64,000 nucleotides of DNA from DATFKA01 sp042095835 (lineage in GTDB: Bacteria; Bacteroidota; Bacteroidia; Chitinophagales; Saprospiraceae), in NCBI GenBank assembly GCA_042095835.1, contig JBELML010000003.1, forward strand, positions 37,721 through 101,720, read 5' to 3'. Below are positions 32,518-41,219 of this stretch, in pieces. Numbering within the stretch: position 1 is the stretch's first letter; every line of letters starts with the position of its first letter. The position numbers were made by a program, and so were the translations under genes. The notes beneath the pieces are model-generated. The model saw only the letters and a list, made by a program, of their open reading frames with translations. It had not been told where the DNA came from and did no database searches.

Positions 32518-35487
32518 TTAGCCTTCTTTTTTAGGTTCTACTTTATTGGCTTCCATAGCACGATAAATGAGCGATTGTACTCTTGGGCGGATATCTAGCT
32601 CGTAGAGTTTATTATTGCGCATAGATGGATAGGTACGATTCGACAAGAAAACGTATACCAAATCATACACTGGATCGACCCAGACAGCCGTTCCTGTGAA
32701 ACCCAGGTGTCCGTAGGTATGTACAGAGGCTTCACGTGAGAAATTGGGTTCCCGGTTTTGGTCCAACTCTAGCATATCAAAACCGATTCCTCTACGAGTG
32801 GATCGCGGATGTCTTTGGGTAAATTGCTGGATAGTACCCGTCTCTAAATAACGCTTACCTCCATAAAAGCCGTCTTGTAAAAGCATTTGCATCATCGTGG
32901 CCAAATCTTTGGCATTAGAGAAAAGCCCTGCATGACCACTTACCCCATCAAGCATAGCAGCGCCCATATCATGTACTGTACCCTGTACTGTCGTTTTTCT
33001 AAAGTAATTATCGCGCTCCGTTGGGACGATTTGATTTTTTTCAAACTTTTCTAATGGAAGAAAACCAGTATGCTCTAGCCCCATGGGTTTATAAAAGGTT
33101 TCAGCGGCATATTGATCGATAGCTTGGCCCGTTTGTTTTTCAATAGCTTTAGAAAGCATATAAAAACCTAGATCACTGTAACGATAGTTGGTGTTACTTC
33201 TTAGATCAGAATGATAAATCTGCTGCCAGATAGAGTCTTGGAAATCTTTGCGCATATAAAGATTATCCGTCACTTTTACATTATAGATACCCGCAGCGAT
33301 ATTCTTATAAAATTTACTCAGTGGCTTAGGGTTTCGTCGACTCTCCGACATGGTCTGTTTATAAAATGGGATCCAGCCAATGAGTCCTGCGTGGTGTGCC
33401 ATTATATCTTTGACCAGCTTACCATTCTTATTACTTGCATTGAGATCTGGCAGGAAATTGTTGATCGGCTCTGCAATAGCTATTTTACCTTCATCTTGCA
33501 GCTTCATTACGGATAACGTAGTCGCCGCAATCTTGGTGATGGAAGCCAGATCATAAATATCGTCCACTTTAACTTTTCTACTTTGATTATAGGTATGATG
33601 CCCGTAGGCTTTCTCAAATACTATATGTCCATTTTTCGCCACCAGCACTACTGCACCAGGCGTAGCGCGAGCATCAATAGCTTCCTTAATGATCGCATCA
33701 ATTTTCTGCAAAGTATCCCTATTGAGTCCCTGCGACTCAGGAATACTATAGCCCATCCTGTAAGATTTAGGTGTAATATTGCCCGTATTGTAGCTTGCTC
33801 TAGAAGAAGCCGTGACAGGCAGACGGCCTCGAATACTGAACACACCAAAGAGACCTTGCGCTGCCAAATCTTGGGTTAGTGGATCCTCATCGTAGGCACA
33901 CATCACCCAAGGGAACCGATCAAAATACTTGAGACTATAAGGATTACCAAAAACAACTAATACCACTTTGGTACTTCTATTGAGTTGGTATAAAAAATCT
34001 AATTCCGTTTTTTCCAGTCCAAAATTATAGCGAGCAAACTGACTCATGTCGTGCAAACCGACCACAACTACATCTTTTGTACTTAGCTTTTGCATCGCTT
34101 GGTCGCGCTGCGCTTTTGTCGATTTCTTTGGAAGCTGTAGATGCTCCATTGTTTTATAATCTCCTAAGCGATCCTGAAAAATGGTTGGATTATTGGCACC
34201 CATACTGAGCGAAGCCATATCCATATTTTCTAAGCCAGCAAAAGGAATGAGTGATTTATTGTTGCGCACCATGGTCAGGGAAGCTTGAATCAACTTAGCT
34301 TTCAGCGCTATGGCGTCGGCATTATTGAGTTCAGCTCGTACATTCTGTTCCTGGAGTTGATCAAATTGCTGTAAATGTAGGCGATATTTCGAGCGAAGCA
34401 CTCGTCGTACACTTTCATCGACTTGCGCTTGGTCAATTTTACCCTCAGCGATATACCTACGGATGGCCTTAAAGGAAGCTCCTATATTCTCAGGTAGTAG
34501 CAAGATATCATTGCCCGCCATCAAAGACTCTGCTTCGACCTCGCCATCTCCAAAGTATTTTGTTACTCCCTTCATTTCTAGCGCATCTGTAAACGTCAAG
34601 CCTTGAAAATTGAGCTCGCCTCGTAAAACATTGGTCACTGTATTCCTGGAAAGAGAGGTAGGACGATTGGATCGATCATCTAGAGCAGGAACACTGAGAT
34701 GGGCAATCATCATACTACCTATACCTTCTTTGGCAAGTACCCGAAAAGGGTATAATTCTACACTGTCCAGTCGGTCCTTATTGTGTTTGATAATGGGCAA
34801 ATCGTAGTGAGAATCTACATCTGTATCGCCGTGACCAGGAAAATGCTTGGCGCAAGCCATCACGCCTTCGTCTTGCATTCCTTTCATATACATATAACTT
34901 TTGATGGTCACGTTGAAGCGATCTTCACCAAAAGAGCGGGTATTTATCACCGGATTGGCCGCATTATTATTCACATCGACAGCAGGCGCAAAATTGATAT
35001 GAATCCCCGTGCGCTTGAGTTGCTTTCCTACTTCTCTACCCATTTGATAAATGAGGTCATTATCCTGAATAGCCCCCAACATCAATTGCCTTGGAAAACT
35101 AATCGTGGTAGCTTTCATACGCATACCAAGTCCCCATTCTCCATCGATGGCAATCATTAAAGGCAGATCTTCGCTGAGTGCTTGGTAGCGATTAGTGAGC
35201 TTGATTTGCTTATCGGGTGTCCCCTGAAAAAAGCAAAGTCCACCAACCTTATATTTTTTGATCTGAGCTTCTACCTGAGCAACGTGCTCTGGGCCTTTAT
35301 CAGAATGGGCTCGAATCATAAATAACTGACCAAGTCGCTCGTCGGCATCTAGCGCATTAAAAACAGAGTCTACCCAACGATCTTCGGCGGGGTCGATTCC
35401 GGCTATTAATCGAAACTCACTTTTTTGGCTATAACAAAACGAAAAATGAATGATGAGTATAAAAAAAGATAGGGTCCACTGCTTCAT
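32518..35487 (-). CDS. Glycoside hydrolase family 3 (NagZ-like)-serine beta-lactamase-fold fusion
   Basis: About 989 residues from the chosen ATG at 35487, which begins a signal peptide (MKQWTLSFFILIIHFSFCYSQ); an upstream ATG would add 29 residues that destroy the signal. The first half is a GH3 N-terminal barrel with the NagZ loop KHFPGHGDTDVDSH and TFTDALEMKG carrying the nucleophile Asp. A GH3 C-terminal-type linker follows. The last 380 residues are a class C beta-lactamase/DD-peptidase fold with the nucleophile in LASITKIAATTL, YSDLGFYML and HLGFTGTAVWVDP. It probably trims muropeptides (N-acetylglucosamine removal plus peptide cleavage) in the periplasm. This fusion is known in Bacteroidota. 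Confidence 0.9.
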   Translation of the reverse strand: MKQWTLSFFILIIHFSFCYSQKSEFRLIAGIDPAEDRWVDSVFNALDADERLGQLFMIRAHSDKGPEHVAQVEAQIKKYKVGGLCFFQGTPDKQIKLTNRYQALSEDLPLMIAIDGEWGLGMRMKATTISFPRQLMLGAIQDNDLIYQMGREVGKQLKRTGIHINFAPAVDVNNNAANPVINTRSFGEDRFNVTIKSYMYMKGMQDEGVMACAKHFPGHGDTDVDSHYDLPIIKHNKDRLDSVELYPFRVLAKEGIGSMMIAHLSVPALDDRSNRPTSLSRNTVTNVLRGELNFQGLTFTDALEMKGVTKYFGDGEVEAESLMAGNDILLLPENIGASFKAIRRYIAEGKIDQAQVDESVRRVLRSKYRLHLQQFDQLQEQNVRAELNNADAIALKAKLIQASLTMVRNNKSLIPFAGLENMDMASLSMGANNPTIFQDRLGDYKTMEHLQLPKKSTKAQRDQAMQKLSTKDVVVVGLHDMSQFARYNFGLEKTELDFLYQLNRSTKVVLVVFGNPYSLKYFDRFPWVMCAYDEDPLTQDLAAQGLFGVFSIRGRLPVTASSRASYNTGNITPKSYRMGYSIPESQGLNRDTLQKIDAIIKEAIDARATPGAVVLVAKNGHIVFEKAYGHHTYNQSRKVKVDDIYDLASITKIAATTLSVMKLQDEGKIAIAEPINNFLPDLNASNKNGKLVKDIMAHHAGLIGWIPFYKQTMSESRRNPKPLSKFYKNIAAGIYNVKVTDNLYMRKDFQDSIWQQIYHSDLRSNTNYRYSDLGFYMLSKAIEKQTGQAIDQYAAETFYKPMGLEHTGFLPLEKFEKNQIVPTERDNYFRKTTVQGTVHDMGAAMLDGVSGHAGLFSNAKDLATMMQMLLQDGFYGGKRYLETGTIQQFTQRHPRSTRRGIGFDMLELDQNREPNFSREASVHTYGHLGFTGTAVWVDPVYDLVYVFLSNRTYPSMRNNKLYELDIRPRVQSLIYRAMEANKVEPKKEG

Positions 35488-35810
35488 TTGAACAAATATT
35501 TTTGCTTTACAGAAAAGCTTTTGCTTTATCCTTTGGTTATGTCTAACTACAAACTTTAATTTGGAATAGATCATGCTAATTACTTATCCATTTCTTATAA
35601 TCCAAAAATTGAGGAATGAAATTCAAAGATTGGTATGTAAACAAGCAAATTAGTCACTATTTCTTTCAGAAAGAATTGAAAATTAACTTGTCTTTTCAAA
35701 ACCAAGCTTTTCCTATCTTTGTTAATGAATAAGCTAAATGTGACATGCTTAATATAGGATACAGCATTAGGATATGTCAAATTAAAGAGACCCGATGCTA
35801 CAGCAGCGTT
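35488..35810. other. Intergenic, nothing recognised
   Basis: AT-rich sequence upstream of the GH3 fusion gene. It must hold that gene's promoter but I see no exact TAnnTTTG in the right place (AATATTTG on the minus strand near 35500 is one base off). Confidence 0.45.
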
Positions 35811-35838
35811 GCTGCGCACCGACATGGTTTCATTAACA
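35811..35838 (+). repeat. Left 28-bp flanking direct repeat of the tandem-repeat island
   Basis: Reads GCTGCGCACC-GACATGG and ends TTCATTAACA. It matches 36317-36344 at 22 of 28 positions in the same orientation. The tandem array starts 2 bp after it. Confidence 0.6.
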
Positions 35839-35840
35839 TA

Positions 35841-36252
35841 TTACATAGCACATAAGAATTACCATATAAGGGATTATAAGAGCATTTAAGACCTTTTGAA
35901 CCACATAGGACATATAAGAATCATAGAAATACTGAACCACATAAGACAAACACATAAAACATAAAACCTATTACGTAGCACTTAAGAATTACCATATAAG
36001 GGATTATAAGAGCATTTAAGACCTCTTGAACAACATAGGACATATAGGTCATAGAAATACTGAACCTCATAAGACATAGCACATAAAACATATTACATAG
36101 CACTTAAAAATTACCATATAAGGGATTATAAGAGCATTTAAGACCTCTTGAACAACATAGGACATGTAGGAATCATAGAAATACTGAACCTCATAAGACA
36201 TAACACATAAAACATAAAACCTATTACATAGCACCTGACACCTGACACCTGA
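35841..36252. repeat. Tandem repeat island, about 3.2 copies of a 122-131-bp unit
   Basis: Copies start at about 35841, 35971 and 36093, each with TTACRTAGCAC at the head, ACCATATAAGGGATTATAAG nearly unchanged, and a tail of ACATA-rich short words. A fourth copy starts at 36224 and breaks off after about 12 bp into three tandem CACCTGA heptamers. The unit lengths (130, 122, 131) are not multiples of 3 throughout, which argues against a protein repeat. The overall base make-up is far more AT-rich than the genes nearby. Confidence 0.88.
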
Positions 36253-36265
36253 AAAATAGCAAAGC

Positions 36266-36296
36266 ATCCCGAAATCCACTAGCGTTACTTCGGGAT
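36266..36296. other. Hairpin between the repeat island and mqnC
   Basis: ATCCCGAA (36266-36273) pairs perfectly with TTCGGGAT (36289-36296) around a 15-nt loop. It lies 63 bp before the mqnC ATG and has no T-run. Confidence 0.5.
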
Positions 36297-36316
36297 TAAT
36301 TCGACCAGATTGTATT

Positions 36317-36344
36317 GCTACGCACTACAATGGTCTCATTAACA
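36317..36344 (+). repeat. Right 28-bp flanking direct repeat of the tandem-repeat island
   Basis: Reads GCTACGCACTACAATGG and ends TCATTAACA, the partner of 35811-35838. It is followed by a run of nine A and then the mqnC start. Confidence 0.6.
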
Positions 36345-36358
36345 AAAAAAAACAAGAT

Positions 36359-37501
36359 ATGCGTATAGATGATCTTTTGCAGCGTGCGTTAAACTTAGAA
36401 GATCTTACTCGAGAGGAAGGCGTCTTTTTATTGGAGAATGCTACTACCGCAGAGCTGATGTACGTAGGTAATAAACTACGTCAGCATCATGTACCCAATG
36501 ATGTGGTCACCTGGATCATCGATCGCAACTCTAATACGACCAATGTATGCATCGCCAATTGCAAATTCTGCAACTTCTACCGCAGACCTGGGCACGGCGA
36601 AGCTTATATCACCACTATAGAAGAGTACAAGCAAAAAATCGAGGAGACCTTCCGCTTAGGCGGAGAGCAACTCCTTTTACAAGGAGGACATCACCCTGAT
36701 TTAGGCTTGGATTATTATGTCGGTTTGTTTAAGGAGTTGAAATCTTTATATCCAAACCTAAAGCTGCACGCTCTAGGGCCGCCAGAGATTGCACACGTTG
36801 CCAAGCTGGAGAAAGCAAGCCATACCGAAGTACTCGCGGCTTTAAAAGAGGCTGGTCTAGACTCGCTTCCAGGTGCTGGAGCAGAAATCCTATCGGATCG
36901 AGTACGTCGATTAATCTCCAAAGGCAAATGCGGTGGACAGGAATGGTTAGATGTCATGCACGCAGCGCATAAGCTCGACATTACAACTTCTGCAACGATG
37001 ATGTTTGGCCATATCGAGACCAATCTAGAACGGATGGATCACTTTGTCCGTCTTCGCGAAGTGCAGGCCAAGAAACCAGCGCATGCGAAAGGATTTCTAG
37101 CTTTCATTCCTTGGCCATTCCAGGATGAAGACACCATCTTGAAAAAGATCAAACGCGCCAGAAACACCTGTACAGGTGATGAATATATCAGAATGATCGC
37201 CATGAGTAGGATCATGTTACCTAATGTGGTCAACGTACAAGCTTCCTGGTTGACCGTTGGCAAACAGGTAGGACAGCTTTGCCTACACAGTGGTGCCAAT
37301 GATTTTGGTAGTATTATGATCGAGGAGAATGTCGTTTCTGCCGCTGGTGCCCGCTTTCGCTTCACTGCCGATGGTATTCAAGAAGCCATTCGTGAAGCTG
37401 GATATAGACCTCAACTGCGCAATCAGCAGTATGACTACCGAGACTTACCTGCGCATATAGAGCAGCAGCAATTAGATCGCGAAGCAATGATTGTCGACTA
37501 G
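36359..37501 (+). CDS. mqnC: Cyclic dehypoxanthinyl futalosine synthase
   Basis: 380 residues, a radical SAM enzyme with the cluster motif CIANCKFC in TNVCIANCKFCNFYR near residue 60, then LLLQGGHHPDLGLDYY, ALGPPEIAHVA, GLDSLPGAGAEILSDRVR and TTSATMMFGHIET. These features fit MqnC better than the related MqnE (GAGAEIL, single-domain TIM barrel). It closes dehypoxanthine futalosine to the cyclic form in the futalosine route to menaquinone. Other mqn genes are not in the window. The TAG stop shares a base with the GTG start of the next gene. Confidence 0.92.
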   Translation: MRIDDLLQRALNLEDLTREEGVFLLENATTAELMYVGNKLRQHHVPNDVVTWIIDRNSNTTNVCIANCKFCNFYRRPGHGEAYITTIEEYKQKIEETFRLGGEQLLLQGGHHPDLGLDYYVGLFKELKSLYPNLKLHALGPPEIAHVAKLEKASHTEVLAALKEAGLDSLPGAGAEILSDRVRRLISKGKCGGQEWLDVMHAAHKLDITTSATMMFGHIETNLERMDHFVRLREVQAKKPAHAKGFLAFIPWPFQDEDTILKKIKRARNTCTGDEYIRMIAMSRIMLPNVVNVQASWLTVGKQVGQLCLHSGANDFGSIMIEENVVSAAGARFRFTADGIQEAIREAGYRPQLRNQQYDYRDLPAHIEQQQLDREAMIVD

Positions 37502-38211
37502 TGGGTAAAAAAGGAAATTTATATCTCATTCCGGTTCCAATTGCAGAAGGCAGTTTGCATACGATTCCGCAATATGTAATCGAGCGCATTCATCAGCTCG
37601 ATTACTTCATTGCTGAACGGGCTAAAACTGCTCGGCATTTCATCAAAGCCACAGGGATGCCTAAGCCGCTCCCTAGTCTTATCATAGAGGAGCTCAACAA
37701 ACGTACCACCGGAGAAGAAAAGACAGCATTCCTCAATCCGGCTCTAGAAGGAAATGACATTGGTTTGATGTCAGAAGCGGGTTGTCCGGGCGTAGCAGAT
37801 CCAGGTGCTGAGATTGTAGCCATGGCCCATCAAAAGGGGATCAGAGTAGTACCCATGGTTGGACCCTCTTCTATCCTCATGGCCTTGATGGCCTCGGGCA
37901 TGAATGGACAATCCTTTGCCTTTCAGGGCTACTTAGGAGCTAAAACACCAGACTTGGTTAAAGATCTCAAACGTCTAGAGTCTCAGGCAATCAAATTCAA
38001 ACAAACCCAGCTCTTCATCGAAGCGCCCTACCGAAATAGAGGTGTCGTAGAACAGGCCCTCAAAGTGCTACAAGCAGAAACCCGCTTCGGTATCGCTATG
38101 GACATCTCCGCCCCAACCGAATACATCAAAACCCTCAAAATCAAGCAGTGGCGCAAAGAACGACTCCCAGAGTTGCACAAACGACCAGCGATATTCTTAA
38201 TTTCCAGATAA
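37501..38211 (+). CDS. SAM-dependent methyltransferase of the tetrapyrrole-methylase fold (RsmI-like)
   Basis: 236 residues. LYLIPVPIAEGSL at the N-terminus, FIAERAKTARHFIK, GLMSEAGCPGVADPGAEIVAMAH and the PMVGPSSILMALMASGMNGQSFAFQGYL stretch in pieces belong to the tetrapyrrole methylase (YraL/RsmI) branch. It is shorter than RsmI (about 280) and lacks that enzyme's C-terminal extension, a version common in Bacteroidota. RsmI methylates C1402 of 16S rRNA, so rRNA modification is the likely task. It starts with GTG at 37501, overlapping the mqnC stop by one base. Confidence 0.87.
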   Translation: MGKKGNLYLIPVPIAEGSLHTIPQYVIERIHQLDYFIAERAKTARHFIKATGMPKPLPSLIIEELNKRTTGEEKTAFLNPALEGNDIGLMSEAGCPGVADPGAEIVAMAHQKGIRVVPMVGPSSILMALMASGMNGQSFAFQGYLGAKTPDLVKDLKRLESQAIKFKQTQLFIEAPYRNRGVVEQALKVLQAETRFGIAMDISAPTEYIKTLKIKQWRKERLPELHKRPAIFLISR

Positions 38212-38275
38212 GCCTTCCCCGAAGGAAATACCAAAACAAATATCGATGAAAATAAAAATCAGTAACAATCCGTGA

Positions 38276-38893
38276 CTACTGAGGTCGAGCGTAGTCTTTT
38301 CTACCCAAATATTCCAAACTATAATAATCATCTAAACCAGCCACTCCTACCCCATCCAAATCAGCTGTATTCACATGTCCAGATTCGCTGATTACTGCAT
38401 CAGGTAAAATTACCTCTACTACTTTACCGATGACCAAAATGGTACCATTGGCTTTGATTTCGTACTCTTCGAGGTATTCCATACCTATTTTCACTTTGGC
38501 TTCAGCAACATATGGTGCTTTTACTAAATCGGTATACTGCGTATGTAGACCTACAGCCGAAAACTCTGATTGATCTTTGGGATACTTGGCACTTGCCTGA
38601 TGTGCTGCATCTACTATACCTCTATGCACCTGATTAAAGGTATAGAATCGATTGGCCTTAATATTCTCATAAGTCTGCCTTGGTACGCTCAGCGGACGCA
38701 TAATAAAACCCAAAGTAGGTGGATTGGCTCCAATATGGACGAGCGAGTTGAATAAACCAAGGTTAGTGTGCCCAGTTTCCGATTGTGTACCCAGCAGTTG
38801 TAGGTTCTTTACACCTGGGAGGGTATTAAAAAAATCGCGTTTAAATGCTCGCTCTTTTGACAGTAGATCACTCAAGGACCAAATTTTCTCCAT
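38276..38893 (-). CDS. Flavin reductase-like FMN-binding protein
   Basis: 205 residues of the split-barrel flavoprotein family: FFNTLPGVKNLQLLGT, GLFNSLVHIGANPPTLGFIMRP with the FMN-binding segment, and NIKANRFYTFNQV. An acidic C-terminal half gives VEVILPDAVISESG. Such proteins bind FMN and reduce it or another substrate with NAD(P)H; the substrate is unknown. It is convergent with the methyltransferase gene and divergent from the lipoprotein hydrolase gene. Confidence 0.87.
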   Translation of the reverse strand: MEKIWSLSDLLSKERAFKRDFFNTLPGVKNLQLLGTQSETGHTNLGLFNSLVHIGANPPTLGFIMRPLSVPRQTYENIKANRFYTFNQVHRGIVDAAHQASAKYPKDQSEFSAVGLHTQYTDLVKAPYVAEAKVKIGMEYLEEYEIKANGTILVIGKVVEVILPDAVISESGHVNTADLDGVGVAGLDDYYSLEYLGRKDYARPQ

Positions 38894-38900
38894 AATAGTT

Positions 38901-38908
38901 TAACTTTG
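38901..38908 (+). promoter_or_regulatory. -7 promoter element (TAACTTTG) of the hydrolase lipoprotein gene
   Basis: Exact TAnnTTTG match 37 bp before the ATG at 38946, in the short divergent gap with the flavin reductase gene. No -33 TTG at standard spacing. Confidence 0.42.
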
Positions 38909-38945
38909 CCTGCCTTTTGCAACCACCAAACATTTTTTTAGTTGT

Positions 38946-39989
38946 ATGAGAAGAAGTATTTTTTGGATCCTATTGCTTAGCTTTTCATTATGTGCATGTA
39001 TGAGTAATCAAGAAAAAACTTTTGAGTTCCAACAACCAGGTTATGAATTATCTTCATTAGACCAAGTGATTAATGAGCGCTACGATATCCGTACCATTGA
39101 TTTGGAGGATGATTACGATGGTCCCGTAGTGGCTACTTTATTGTCGCGAAAAGGAGCAGACACGCTAAAAAAAGCCATGCTTTATATCCACGGCTATGGC
39201 GATTATTTCTTTCACGAACACCTGGGAGCATGGGCACAGGATCAAGGATTTCGCTTTTACGCCCTAGATTTGCGAAAATACGGCCGGTCATTGCTACCTC
39301 ACCAAAAGCCCTCCTACACTAAAGATTTGCAGGAATACAATCCAGAAATAAGCGAAGCACTTCGGATTATCAAAGAGGAGGACCAAATTGAATACCTGGT
39401 CTTACATGGTCATAGTACTGGTGGGTTGATCTCTACGATCTACACCAATGAAGGGCCAGAAAAGGACAAAATCGATGCCCTTGTCTTAAATAGTCCTTTC
39501 TTTGAATTCAACGCTGGTTTTTGGGGCAAGGCAGGTATTAATGCTTTCGCTACTTGGAGTAGAATGAAATCTACTACCGAAGTCCCTACCGAATTTGAAG
39601 GCATTTATGGCAAAAGCCTCCATAAAAACTATGAAGGAGAGTGGGACTATAACCTGGTTTGGAAACCCATCAAAGGTTTTCCATTATATGGAGCCTGGTT
39701 GAGAGCTGTTAAAAAAGGGCATAAAAAGGTGCAGAAAGGGATGGATTTGCAAATCCCTATTTTAGTCCTTTGCTCTACTGCCAGCTATACAGGAACTGAA
39801 ATCAATGAAGACCTCAAAACCAAGGATGCAGTACTCAATGTAGAGCACATCCAGGAACATGCTCAAAAATTAGGCCCCAATGTCAATATTAAGGTCATTG
39901 ACGGAGCCATACACGATATTTTTCTATCTAGAACAGTAGCTAGAGAGAACGCATTTAAAGCACTGGAAACATGGTTGCAAGCACTGTAG
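38946..39989 (+). CDS. Alpha/beta-hydrolase lipoprotein (serine aminopeptidase S33/monoacylglycerol-lipase type)
   Basis: 347 residues with a lipoprotein signal (LLSFSLCAC). The hydrolase body shows the oxyanion strand MLYIHGYGDYFFHEH, DLRKYGRSLLPHQ, the nucleophile elbow GHSTGG near residue 158, a late Asp region ILVLCSTASY and DGAIHDIFLS with the catalytic His. It belongs with lysophospholipase and monoglyceride lipase-like enzymes; the substrate is not known. It is the first of three closely spaced plus-strand genes with the two GNAT proteins. Confidence 0.87.
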   Translation: MRRSIFWILLLSFSLCACMSNQEKTFEFQQPGYELSSLDQVINERYDIRTIDLEDDYDGPVVATLLSRKGADTLKKAMLYIHGYGDYFFHEHLGAWAQDQGFRFYALDLRKYGRSLLPHQKPSYTKDLQEYNPEISEALRIIKEEDQIEYLVLHGHSTGGLISTIYTNEGPEKDKIDALVLNSPFFEFNAGFWGKAGINAFATWSRMKSTTEVPTEFEGIYGKSLHKNYEGEWDYNLVWKPIKGFPLYGAWLRAVKKGHKKVQKGMDLQIPILVLCSTASYTGTEINEDLKTKDAVLNVEHIQEHAQKLGPNVNIKVIDGAIHDIFLSRTVARENAFKALETWLQAL

Positions 39990-40003
39990 CACAGAAATAC
40001 GGA

Positions 40004-41176
40004 ATGAAGATTGTAGAGGTGCTGGAGAAACGAGATTGGAAATGGTTTCACCAAGTACCTCACTTAATCTACCAAGCTGAGGAGAACTATATCGCTCCCT
40101 TGGAGATGGACGTAGAAGCGGTTTTCAGTCCCGCTAAAAATAAAATGTTTGAGCATGGCGATGCCGCTTGTTTCGTGTTGCTCAATGAAGAAGAAAAGCC
40201 CATTGGCCGCATTGCAGCCTTTATCGATCACGAACGCAATGCCTCCAATCCCTATCCAGTGGGTGGTATGGGCTTTTTTGAGTGTATTAAAGATCAGAAA
40301 GCTGCACATATTTTATTTCAAAAAGTAGAGGAATATCTTGAGCAGTGGTCTGTCAAAGCAATTGATGGGCCTATTAATTTTGGTGAACGAGAAAAGTTTT
40401 GTGGCCTCTTAATCAAAGGGCGTCAGCAACCATTATACCAGGAGAATTTCCATCCTGAATACTATAAGGACTTCCTACAATCCTATGGCTACCAAGCATT
40501 TGAACAAATCCTTACCTTTCATGGAATCATGAAGGATATACCCATAGAGCGTTTTACAAAAATTGCCGAACGGGTCGAGGAGCGATTCGGCTTCCGCACC
40601 TTATCAATGGATAAAGGGCGTAATATCCCACGATTTGCGGGGCATTTTGCCGAAGTTTACAATATTGCTTTTAGACAGAATCCTTATTTCAAGCCTTTGA
40701 CTCAGGAGCAGGTAGAGAAAATTTTCAAAACCATGAAACCGATTGCGGATTTGAGAATGGTCTTTATTACCTATGAGCAAGAAAAACCGGTGGCTTTTGC
40801 TGCCTTTATACCAGATATTAATCCTTTTCTAAAAAGGATGAAAGGAAAGTTAAAATGGTATCAATTGCCTCGTTTAGTTTGGCAGGTACAGAGTGCAAAA
40901 AAACATTTACTGAAAGGGGTGGCCTTTGGCATTGATCCCTCCTATCAGCGTAAAGGTGCTTTTGCATCTTTGGTTAATGCCATTTATAATAAGCATACCC
41001 AGACACGATTCCCTAATTTCTATCTAGCTACGATCCGCGGACATAATACCATGATGGTAAAATCCATTAGTAATTTAGGGGTTGAGTTAGAGAGAGAGCA
41101 TCATGCTTTTAGAAAGATGCTCGACGATACGATCCCACTTGATCCTTTTGATTTTATCAATACAGAGGACCAATAA
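40004..41176 (+). CDS. GNAT-superfamily acetyltransferase-like protein, copy 1
   Basis: 390 residues from the ATG at 40004, 14 bp after the lipase stop; an ATG at 39971 overlaps the lipase gene and gives a weaker alignment with the paralogue. It starts MKIVEVLEKRDWKWFHQVPHLI and has GRIAAFIDHERN, FFECIKDQKAAHILFQKVEEYL, DGPINFGEREKFCGLLI and a second half ending in an acetyl-CoA-binding-like GVAFGIDPSYQRKGAFASLV. The substrate is unknown; such proteins are large two-domain GNATs common in Bacteroidota. About 40-45% identical by eye to the next gene. Confidence 0.8.
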   Translation: MKIVEVLEKRDWKWFHQVPHLIYQAEENYIAPLEMDVEAVFSPAKNKMFEHGDAACFVLLNEEEKPIGRIAAFIDHERNASNPYPVGGMGFFECIKDQKAAHILFQKVEEYLEQWSVKAIDGPINFGEREKFCGLLIKGRQQPLYQENFHPEYYKDFLQSYGYQAFEQILTFHGIMKDIPIERFTKIAERVEERFGFRTLSMDKGRNIPRFAGHFAEVYNIAFRQNPYFKPLTQEQVEKIFKTMKPIADLRMVFITYEQEKPVAFAAFIPDINPFLKRMKGKLKWYQLPRLVWQVQSAKKHLLKGVAFGIDPSYQRKGAFASLVNAIYNKHTQTRFPNFYLATIRGHNTMMVKSISNLGVELEREHHAFRKMLDDTIPLDPFDFINTEDQ

Positions 41177-41219
41177 AATTCATCCGACTAAAACGTTCCA
41201 AACAACCTACATTAGCCAC

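Noticed and set aside
35841..36252. CRISPR array
   Set aside because: The units are 122-131 bp and repeat along their full length with no variable spacers, and no cas gene is present.
35595..36279. Minus-strand ORFs of 60-76 codons in the repeat island
   Set aside because: They run through noncoding tandem units whose lengths are not multiples of 3 and end in different frames. Composition is that of the repeat.
38212..38275. Terminator between the methyltransferase and flavin reductase genes
   Set aside because: Only a 5-bp stem (CCTTC/GAAGG) with no U-tract could be found.
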